A DNA stretch of 5,836 bases from Pseudofrankia asymbiotica (GTDB lineage Bacteria > Actinomycetota > Actinomycetes > Frankiales > Frankiaceae), in NCBI RefSeq assembly GCF_001983105.1, contig NZ_MOMC01000090.1, positions 29,444 through 35,279 of the forward strand. Direction: 5' to 3'. Position numbers and translations under genes: made by a program. The notes beneath the pieces were generated by a model. It made no database searches and was not told where the DNA came from. It worked only from the letters and a program-made list of their open reading frames with translations. How positions within the stretch are numbered: position 1 is the first letter of the stretch; every line of letters begins with the position of its first letter. Shown here in pieces: positions 1 to 5,105 of this stretch.

Positions 1-784
1 ACGTCCAGCCTTGGCCCGGCCCTTCGATCAGCCCATAGGAAAGCCCGACCAGGCCAAGCGTCACGAGTGCCGCGCCGGCCAGGTCGATCCGCCTGGGCGC
101 GGCCGGGTCCGTCGACTCCGGCACGTGTCGCGCCGCGACCATCATCACCGCGACGGCGAGCGGCAGGTTGATGAAGAAGATCAGCCGCCAGGACACGGTG
201 CCGACCAACCAGCCGCCAAGGAACGGCCCGACAGCGGTTGTCACCCCCGAGAGGCCCGACCAGGCGCCGATGGCACGCGAGCGGTCCCCCTCGGCGAAGG
301 ACGCCTGCAGGATCGCGAGGCTGCCCGGCGTCAGCAGTGCCCCGCCGACCCCTTGCAGCGCCCGTGCGCCGACCAGCACGGAGGAGTTCGGCGCGAGCCC
401 GCACAGCAGCGACGCGAGCGCGAACCAGCCGACGCCCAGCATGAACACCCGTCGCCGGCCGTACCGGTCACCGAGCGAACCACCGACCAGCAGCAGGCCG
501 GCCAGGGTGAGCGTGTACGCGGTGACGACCCACTGCAGCGTGGCGATGCCTGTTCCGAAGTCGCGCCCGATGGACGGCAGCGCCACCCCGACCGCGGTCG
601 CGTCGATGGAGGCCAGGCCCGAGCCGAGCACGGTCGCGAGCAGTACCCACCGCCCGCGCGGAGACGCCACCCTCAGGTCGCCCGCCCGCCAGGCCTCAGC
701 CAGCGGGCCCCGCGGGGCCGGCCTACCGGTCGGGTCCGGATCGTCTTGCCCCGTGGGGTGCCGCGGCGGCGGTCCGGTCGACAT
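1..784 (-). CDS. DHA2-family MFS drug/efflux transporter, N-terminal part (runs off the window)
   Basis: This is the first 261 codons of a proton-coupled efflux permease of the inner membrane. The frame is open to base 1, so the C-terminal half is outside the window. After a Pro/Arg-rich cytoplasmic tail of about 44 residues, hydrophobic segments begin near residues 47, 84, 113, 137, 173, 200 and 234. DHA2 signatures are clear: motif D1 at 60-70 (IDATAVGVALP), motif A at 101-113 (GGSLGDRYGRRRV), motif B at 141-150 (RALQGVGGAL) and the antiporter motif C around 186-191 (GPFLGG). DHA2 members usually have 14 helices and export drugs, dyes or siderophores; the substrate cannot be read here. The ATG at 784-782 follows AGGG with a 7-base spacer. 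That weak ribosome site overlaps the stop codon of the upstream small gene, so the two are probably translated together. The family call is firm. The start is less so, because the tail is long and a GTG at codon 39 is possible. Confidence 0.93.
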   Translation of the reverse strand, partial: MSTGPPPRHPTGQDDPDPTGRPAPRGPLAEAWRAGDLRVASPRGRWVLLATVLGSGLASIDATAVGVALPSIGRDFGTGIATLQWVVTAYTLTLAGLLLVGGSLGDRYGRRRVFMLGVGWFALASLLCGLAPNSSVLVGARALQGVGGALLTPGSLAILQASFAEGDRSRAIGAWSGLSGVTTAVGPFLGGWLVGTVSWRLIFFINLPLAVAVMMVAARHVPESTDPAAPRRIDLAGAALVTLGLVGLSYGLIEGPGQGWT

Positions 785-793
785 GACCGGACC

Positions 794-1015
794 CTACGTC
801 TGCCGACCAGCCCGGTCGCCTGCGTCGGACCGTGAGGCCGCTGCCAGCGCCTCTGGGTCGTCTTCGTGGCCCTGGAGGACTCGGACCGCCCAGCTGATGC
901 GGGTGTCGGCCACGTCGCGGCGTTCTTCCAGCACTCGCAGGAGGACCAGGAGGAAGAGAGTCCCCAGCGCCAGCAGCAGCGCCAGGATGAGTGTCACCAG
1001 ATAGAAGTCCGTCAC
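794..1015 (-). CDS. Small single-span membrane protein, unknown function
   Basis: This encodes 73 residues and I do not recognise a family. Residues 4-27 are an uninterrupted Leu/Val/Ala-rich segment that should form one membrane helix. It is followed by a charged stretch (RVLEERRD, 27-34) and a hydrophilic tail of about 40 residues containing ISWAVRVLQGHEDDPEAL. The short N-terminus and basic residues after the helix suggest a cytoplasmic C-terminus (N-out), or a signal-anchor arrangement. The GTG start at 1015-1013 is chosen because GGAGG lies 8 bases upstream. The same frame stays open to an ATG at 1150, but that would add 45 low-complexity residues and overlap the end of the upstream gene. 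The stop (TAG, 796-794) is nine bases before the MFS start, so the protein may be a partner of, or simply co-expressed with, the transporter. It is a real gene by ribosome site, helix and spacing. Its role is unknown. Confidence 0.72.
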   Translation of the reverse strand: MTDFYLVTLILALLLALGTLFLLVLLRVLEERRDVADTRISWAVRVLQGHEDDPEALAAASRSDAGDRAGRQT

Positions 1016-1023
1016 GGCCGGTA

Positions 1024-1028
1024 CCTCC
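1024..1028 (-). promoter_or_regulatory. Shine-Dalgarno site that fixes the start of the small membrane protein
   Basis: On the minus strand the bases read GGAGG, with 8 bases to the GTG at 1015. No comparable site precedes the upstream in-frame ATG at 1150, so this site decides between the 73- and 118-residue versions. Confidence 0.65.
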
Positions 1029-1056
1029 GGGTTCCTGCATTCGTTTTCAGGCGCTG

Positions 1057-1113
1057 CCGCCACGGTTGGCGTCTGGCTGGCGTCTGGCTGGCTGGCGCCA
1101 ACCGCCGTGGCGG
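1057..1113 (-). terminator. Long stem-loop between the PurA-like gene and the small membrane gene
   Basis: The left arm at 1057-1071 (CCGCCACGGTTGGCG) pairs with the right arm at 1096-1113, which reads as its reverse complement except for three extra bases. Fifteen G/C-rich pairs with one 3-base bulge enclose a loop of 24 bases. On the transcribed strand it begins nine bases after the TAA of the PurA-like gene, where a terminator would sit. However, no U-tract follows, so it is not a textbook intrinsic terminator. It could instead attenuate transcription or stabilise the 3' end of the upstream message. The structure is seen directly; its role is inferred. Confidence 0.5.
1067..1096. repeat. 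Tandem 11-base repeat forming the loop of the stem-loop
   Basis: TGGCGTCTGGC occurs twice in direct succession (1067-1077 and 1078-1088), followed by a partial copy TGGCTGGC to 1096. The repeats fill the loop and extend into the inner ends of the stem, so slippage here would change loop size. Confidence 0.75.
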
Positions 1114-1121
1114 GTGGTGGA

Positions 1122-2537
1122 TTAGTGCTTGTCGCCGCTGCGCGGCCCATAGGAACGGACGGTCACCGGCGCGTCGCACACCTCAGCGACGAGATCCGGC
1201 CACTCGTCCGGGCCCGGCGCCGCCTCGCCGAGGACCGGCCGGGCCCGCGACAGCTGGCGGGTGAGCACGGCCGACCGGTCCAGGTCGCCGGCCGGCCCAG
1301 GGATCAGCCGGTCGATCCGCCGCGCCGCCTCGCCCAGGCGCGGCATGCCCGCCCCGTTCCGGGTGCCCGCGCCCGCCGAGCTGCCAACGAGTTCCATGTC
1401 GTCAGGCTGATGGATCGGCATTGCCCCGATATCGGCACAGTCGGAGAAGCGGCCACTCCTGGGTGTCGTGTCCGCGACGTCGTAGGCCTCGCATACCCGC
1501 AGCGGGTGGCGGGCGGGAGCGTCGAGGTGAGTGAGCGCGACCGCGTCGACCCCGCCCGCGACCTCGACGGCGTACCGGTGGGCGACCGCGTCGAAGTGCC
1601 CGGCCCGCAGCGCCCCCTGCCAGCGGCCCACGCCGTTGTACCGGTCCGGCAGCGCCGCGGTCAGCGCCGCGTCCTCGCTCACCAGCGGGCCGGCGCCGTG
1701 CCGGGTGGTGAAGGTCCGCAGCACGCCGAGGCGGGTGACGTCGCCACCGTCGACCCCGGCGTCGCGCAGCAGCTTCTCCGCGTTGGCGAACGTCGTCGTC
1801 GACCAGGTCGTGTACGGGTGGAAGCCATGCCATTCGTCGAGCAGCACGCCCTGCGCCCCCTCGAAGACGACCGGGCCGGCACGCAGCAGCTCGGCGACGT
1901 GCCGGTCGTCGACGAGCCGCACCGCCCGCGCGAACTCGCCGAACACCTCGACGCAGTCCTCGACCGGCGGCGCCGGCAGCGGCCCGAGCTCCGACTCCAG
2001 CAGCGCCCGCAGCTCGCCGAGCAGCCGGCGCAGCCGGGCGGGATGCGCGCAGTCCCGCGCCCGGGGCGCGTCGTCGGGGTAGGCGAGGGCGTAGGCGGCC
2101 GTCTCCCCGATCCCCATCCCGCACGACCCGTGCCGCCCGGAGCCGCGGGCAAGCTCCCTGGCCCGGTTCGCGGCCGCGTGGTACGGCGTGGTGAGCAGCG
2201 CGTCCCCGTGAACGGTGAGCGCCGCGAACGGACTGGGCACGCCGATCGCCGCGAGATGCTCCGCCTCCGCCGCCAGCGCCAACGGGTCGACGAGCATGTG
2301 TCGCGACAGGTGGGTCGGCACGCCGGCGAGCGTGCCCGCGCCGAACTGCGCGAAGGTGTGATGACGGCCGTCGTCGGTGACGACGTTGTGCGCCGCCTGC
2401 GCGCCGCCGTTGAACCGGACCACGGCCCCGACGGGCCGGCCGGCCGCCGCGGCGACCCGGCAGAGATGGTCGACGACCGTCCCCTTGCCGGCGTCGCCGA
2501 AGCCGAGATCGACAACGATCGTGAAGTCGGGCCGCAT
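1122..2537 (-). CDS. Divergent adenylosuccinate synthetase (PurA-like) enzyme
   Basis: This 471-residue cytosolic protein has the PurA fold; the canonical enzyme joins IMP and L-aspartate using GTP and usually has about 430 residues. The P-loop-like motif is at 12-19 (GFGDAGKG), keeping the equivalent of the E. coli catalytic Asp13 as D15. The catalytic His41 equivalent is H50, inside GGAQAAHN (44-51). Phosphate and base-binding regions are recognisable at 225-240 (FEGAQGVLLD...HGFH), 270-284 (LGVLRTFTTRHGAGP) and the C-terminal SYGP (462-465). Several motifs depart from the standard enzyme: GGHNAGHT is GGAQAAHN, GTTGRGIGP is GSCGMGIGE (137-145), the guanine-recognition TKLD is THLD (336-339), and the Arg-rich aspartate loop is replaced by NGVGRWQGALRAGHFD (301-316). 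The ATG at 2537 follows AAGGAG with a 5-base spacer. No other purine-biosynthesis gene is nearby. It could be the housekeeping PurA of this lineage, but a paralogue with changed substrates fits better. Family is sure; exact reaction is not. Confidence 0.88.
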   Translation of the reverse strand: MRPDFTIVVDLGFGDAGKGTVVDHLCRVAAAAGRPVGAVVRFNGGAQAAHNVVTDDGRHHTFAQFGAGTLAGVPTHLSRHMLVDPLALAAEAEHLAAIGVPSPFAALTVHGDALLTTPYHAAANRARELARGSGRHGSCGMGIGETAAYALAYPDDAPRARDCAHPARLRRLLGELRALLESELGPLPAPPVEDCVEVFGEFARAVRLVDDRHVAELLRAGPVVFEGAQGVLLDEWHGFHPYTTWSTTTFANAEKLLRDAGVDGGDVTRLGVLRTFTTRHGAGPLVSEDAALTAALPDRYNGVGRWQGALRAGHFDAVAHRYAVEVAGGVDAVALTHLDAPARHPLRVCEAYDVADTTPRSGRFSDCADIGAMPIHQPDDMELVGSSAGAGTRNGAGMPRLGEAARRIDRLIPGPAGDLDRSAVLTRQLSRARPVLGEAAPGPDEWPDLVAEVCDAPVTVRSYGPRSGDKH

Positions 2538-2542
2538 CTCGG

Positions 2543-2548
2543 CTCCTT
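2543..2548 (-). promoter_or_regulatory. Strong Shine-Dalgarno site of the PurA-like gene
   Basis: AAGGAG on the minus strand lies 5 bases before the ATG at 2537. It sits within a GGAA-type purine run (AGGAAGGAAGGAG) directly next to the tandem repeats of the same gap. Confidence 0.75.
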
Positions 2549-2552
2549 CCTT

Positions 2553-2584
2553 CCTGAATCGAGCCCTGAATCGAGCCTGAATCG
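2553..2584. repeat. Three short tandem copies in the vWA/PurA-like gap
   Basis: CCTGAATCG recurs at 2553, 2565 and 2576, with CCTGAATCGAG complete in the first two copies. On the transcribed strand this is CGATTCAGG repeated three times in the 60-base gap just upstream of the PurA-like ribosome site. The spacing of 12 and 11 bases is close to one helical turn, which would suit stacked protein binding. It may equally be a chance replication-slippage product. Confidence 0.7.
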
Positions 2585-2597
2585 GCGGAACAGACGG

Positions 2598-3560
2598 TCA
2601 GAGGCGGGCGACGCCGCCATCGGGGTTGGCCAGGGGCCGGGCGTCGGTGGGGCGAATACGGGCCAGCGCCTTGCTCACCGGGGCCACGGCGGCGTCCGCG
2701 CCGAGGTCGCGCAGGTCGTCGAGGCCCTCGTCGAGGTCGATCGAGTCCTCGAGGATGCCGATCGTGAGCGCGATCGTCTCGCAGGCCAGGCCCAGGTCGT
2801 CCAGCTCGATCACCCGCTCGCCGAGCAGCGCCCGCCAGGTGTCGAGCACCGCGCTCTCCCGCGCGTGCGCGGCGCCGGCCGGGATGATGAAGAAGACGTG
2901 GTACATCCGCTGGAGCTCGGCGAGGATCTCCGTGGTGGGGATGCGCTCGCCCAGCCGGTCGCCGATCACGTCGCGGACCTGGCCGGCGTCGACCGCCTTG
3001 TACGGGTTCTCGTCGCCGATGATGAACAGGTAGCCCTTACGGCCGCGCTTCTCGAGACAGTCGATCGCGGTGTGACGCGCCATGAAGTACATGGCGAGCT
3101 CGTACGACTCCTTGACCTGGCCGCCGCCGCCACCCTCCAGGATGATGTTGCCGAGGTGCGCGTCCATCCGGTTGTCCGACTCGAACTGGCCGACCTGCAG
3201 CGGCACCCGGTCGCAGGTGGCGTCGCCGATGGCGCCGAACATGATCTGCGGGTGCTCGGCGTAGCCCTTGCGCAGCAGCAGGCCGAACAGCGCCGGCAGC
3301 TTGCTCTGCAGCTCGCGCGGCACCGAGCCCATCGAACCGGTGACGTCGAACAGCACCGAGATGGCGACCGAGGTCGGGTGCTCGTCCGAGTCGCGGCTCT
3401 CCCGCGTCGTCACGCCGTGCGGGTCGAGGTCCGCGTGGACCTTCATCGACCGGCCCGCGTGGCGCATCCGGTCGCTGTAGTCGAAGGCGCTCTTGCCGCT
3501 GCTGCGCCGGAAGCTCGCGGCCGCGTCGTAGACGTTGGTCGACCAGCTACCGCTACCCAT
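2598..3560 (-). CDS. vWA (von Willebrand factor A) domain protein
   Basis: This 320-residue protein has no signal peptide or membrane segment, so it is probably cytoplasmic. The vWA domain spans roughly residues 62-275. Its metal-ion-dependent adhesion site (MIDAS) is a DxTxS variant, DVTGSMG (72-78: D72, T74, S76). Other vWA strands are visible at IMFGAIGD (106-113), GYLFIIGDENP (176-186, with D183 a candidate metal ligand) and VFFIIPAG (222-229). A Gly-rich loop (143-147) precedes the helix beginning KESYELAM. Bacterial vWA proteins of this kind usually bind partner proteins through the metal site and often sit beside kinase-like or AAA partners. Here the neighbour is a J-domain/kinase-like protein. 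The ATG at 3560 follows GGAGG with a 6-base spacer. The 117-base gap to the gene upstream is the largest in the cluster, so it could have its own promoter, although none is recognisable. The domain call is firm; the partner is inferred. Confidence 0.92.
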   Translation of the reverse strand: MGSGSWSTNVYDAAASFRRSSGKSAFDYSDRMRHAGRSMKVHADLDPHGVTTRESRDSDEHPTSVAISVLFDVTGSMGSVPRELQSKLPALFGLLLRKGYAEHPQIMFGAIGDATCDRVPLQVGQFESDNRMDAHLGNIILEGGGGGQVKESYELAMYFMARHTAIDCLEKRGRKGYLFIIGDENPYKAVDAGQVRDVIGDRLGERIPTTEILAELQRMYHVFFIIPAGAAHARESAVLDTWRALLGERVIELDDLGLACETIALTIGILEDSIDLDEGLDDLRDLGADAAVAPVSKALARIRPTDARPLANPDGGVARL

Positions 3561-3566
3561 GATGAT

Positions 3567-3577
3567 CCTCCAGGAGG
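3567..3577 (-). promoter_or_regulatory. Shine-Dalgarno site of the vWA gene inside a short palindrome
   Basis: GGAGG (3571-3567 on the minus strand) lies 6 bases before the ATG at 3560. It is one arm of the near-palindrome CCTCC-A-GGAGG, so the ribosome site could pair with its own complement just upstream. The one-base spacer makes such a hairpin impossible within one molecule without opening pairs, so any regulatory effect is doubtful. Confidence 0.5.
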
Positions 3578-3613
3578 TGTGGAGAAGGGATGATGATGTT
3601 GATGGAAGCCGGT

Positions 3614-3663
3614 CCTGGGCCCAGGGGGCCCATGGGGTCCGGCGGGCCGGCGGGCCGGCGGGG
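3614..3663. repeat. 12-base perfect palindrome followed by GGCGGGCC tandem repeats
   Basis: CCTGGGCCCAGG at 3614-3625 equals its own reverse complement. From 3641 the unit GGCGGGCC is repeated about two and a half times to 3663. Both lie in the 117-base gap between the J-pseudokinase and vWA genes. Candidate roles are an operator, an mRNA structure or a 3'-end stabiliser. No -10/-35 pair or U-tract is recognisable beside them. Confidence 0.6.
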
Positions 3664-3677
3664 CCGCGGGCGCGCGG

Positions 3678-5105
3678 TCAGCGCGTGGGACGCGGCATCG
3701 TGAACGGGCGGAACCGGCGGGGGCCGTACAACCGGCCAAGCAGGTCGTCGAGCTCTCCGAGCAGTTGCCACGCGTCGTCCGGCCGCATGGATGGGGCCGG
3801 CAGCAGGCAACCGCCGAGGAACCGGCGGATCGGCGCGGGCACGCCGGCGCCGAGCCGGGCCGGATCCGGGCTGCCCAGGAGGTAGGACACGCAGCGGGTG
3901 GCGAGGGCGAGGTCGGTGGCCGCGCCCGGCGGCTCGCGACGCGCCACCTCCGGCGGGTACCAGTCGGCGTACGCCTCCACCAGCGCCGGGATCCGCCGGC
4001 TCGGGTCCTCGTCACCACGACCCGGCCTCCGGGCTCCCCTGCCACCGGCGAAACCAGCGGGACCGGCGCCGCGGTGCGGGCCGACGACCGCGCCCTCGGC
4101 CGGGTCCGGGACCGCGCTGTAGCACCAGTCGACGAGGACCAGGCCGTGCTGCTCCGGGTGGATCAGGACGTGGCCGGGCAGCACCGCCCCGTGCGCGACC
4201 CCGGCCCGGTGCGCGTGACCGACCGCGACGAGCAGTCGGCGCCACATCCAGACGGCGTCGCGCGGGTCCACCCCGCCCGGGTAGGCGGCGCGCACCTGGG
4301 CCAGCGTCACGAAACCGTCGAGCCGGCCCAGCACGTTCGCCCGGCGGCCCGCGCCGCCCGCCGCCGCATCGGCGAACCTGCCGGTGTCCACCAGCCGCGG
4401 CACGTAGGGGGCGAACTTCGGGTCACCCAGCCGGGCGATCCGCCGCAGCGCCGCCGCCTCGCGGGCGACCAGATCGTCGTCGGCCGCCGAGCGTGCGATC
4501 TTCACGACGTAGGGCGGGTCGTCGCCGTCCGCCGGGCCACCGGGCCCGCCGTCCGCCGGCGCGGTCCGGGCCACCCGGTACAGCGTGGCGATGTCGCCGT
4601 CCGCGTACCGCTCGCCGACGGTGTACGTGAACCGGTCACCGGTCCCGTCGGCCGCGCCGGCCGGGCCGCCTCGCGCCGCGCCCATGGCCGCACCAGCGCG
4701 AGGCCTCGCCGTTGTCGCGCGGCCGCGGCCGAAGACGACCGTGCCGGTCCGGTCGCGCCGCCGGCTGCCCGGTACGGCGCCCGCGGCCAGCTGGTAGGCC
4801 TCCCACAGCTCGGTGAGCCGGGCGAAGGCGTTCGCCGCGTCCGCGCGCCGGGCCGCCGGGGCGACGTCCGGATGCGTCAGGCGGGCCATGGCCCGGTAGG
4901 CACGGCGGGCCGCGCGCAGCGCCGCCTCCGGCGAGCGGCCGGCGGCTGGCTCGGCGGGGCCGAACAGCGCGCGCTCGCCGAGGCCCTGCCGGAGCACGAG
5001 GTCGATCACCTCGTCGAACGAGGCGGGCTGCCGCGGGCCGTCCTCGCCAGCGTCGCCGCGGGCCGCTCCCGTCGTGGGGAAAGTGGTCGAGCCGGTGTGG
5101 GTCAT
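3678..5105 (-). CDS. J-domain / pseudokinase fusion protein
   Basis: This 475-residue soluble protein carries a J-domain-like segment at about residues 58-108, with the second helix rich in Arg/Ala, the intact HPD motif at 78-80 (RLTHPDV) and a third helix (FARLTELWEAYQLAAG). J-domains stimulate Hsp70 ATPase through HPD. A basic, low-complexity linker (110-157) follows. From about 158 to 460 the sequence matches a protein kinase fold: glycine-rich-loop region 161-176, beta-3 lysine K202 (YVVKIA), alpha-C glutamate near E216, then the catalytic loop as HGAVLPGHVLI (305-315) where a kinase has HRDLKPENILI. The catalytic Asp and Asn are therefore Ala and His. The DFG position is DWC (326-328), so one metal ligand remains, and a PPE motif (384-386) stands for APE. 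It is likely a pseudokinase binding nucleotide or partners. The ATG at 5105 is chosen for AGGAGG 7 bases upstream and a four-base ATGA overlap with the regulator gene, implying translational coupling. A longer 538-residue version is rejected. Confidence 0.88.
   Translation of the reverse strand: MTHTGSTTFPTTGAARGDAGEDGPRQPASFDEVIDLVLRQGLGERALFGPAEPAAGRSPEAALRAARRAYRAMARLTHPDVAPAARRADAANAFARLTELWEAYQLAAGAVPGSRRRDRTGTVVFGRGRATTARPRAGAAMGAARGGPAGAADGTGDRFTYTVGERYADGDIATLYRVARTAPADGGPGGPADGDDPPYVVKIARSAADDDLVAREAAALRRIARLGDPKFAPYVPRLVDTGRFADAAAGGAGRRANVLGRLDGFVTLAQVRAAYPGGVDPRDAVWMWRRLLVAVGHAHRAGVAHGAVLPGHVLIHPEQHGLVLVDWCYSAVPDPAEGAVVGPHRGAGPAGFAGGRGARRPGRGDEDPSRRIPALVEAYADWYPPEVARREPPGAATDLALATRCVSYLLGSPDPARLGAGVPAPIRRFLGGCLLPAPSMRPDDAWQLLGELDDLLGRLYGPRRFRPFTMPRPTR

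Noticed and set aside
11..1004. Two overlapping plus-strand open frames (11-835 and 168-1004)
   Set aside because: They are antisense to the MFS transporter, whose motifs A, B, C and D1 are unmistakable on the other strand. The small membrane gene covers the rest.
723..1040. A 105-codon minus-strand frame starting near the small membrane gene
   Set aside because: It overlaps the small membrane gene in another frame, reads as Gly/Arg/Pro-rich and runs over the MFS start; no motif or membrane helix.
1016..1056. A promoter for the small membrane protein and MFS genes
   Set aside because: The 40 bases are slightly AT-richer (GAAAACGAA), but no convincing -35/-10 pair with proper spacing can be seen.
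1016..1150. A 45-residue N-terminal extension of the small membrane protein
   Set aside because: It would start inside the PurA-like gene, encode the stem-loop and repeats as Ala/Pro/Thr-rich sequence, and lacks a ribosome site; GGAGG precedes the GTG at 1015.
1122..2537. Phage-type PurZ (aminoadenine genome) identity for the PurA-like enzyme
   Set aside because: No phage genes are present, and the catalytic Asp of the P-loop-like motif is kept, whereas from memory PurZ enzymes replace it. Considered unlikely though not excluded without an alignment.
1107..3593. An 828-codon open frame on the plus strand
   Set aside because: It lies wholly antisense to the vWA and PurA-like genes, both of which have clear motifs and ribosome sites. 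Its product is an Arg/Val/Gly/Asp-rich sequence with no recognisable domain. At this GC content stop codons are rare, so such shadows are expected.
3553..3810. A possible 85-residue or shorter leader peptide upstream of the vWA gene
   Set aside because: The frame is Pro/Arg-rich, overlaps the pseudokinase C-terminus and the vWA start, and has no ribosome site at a plausible start.
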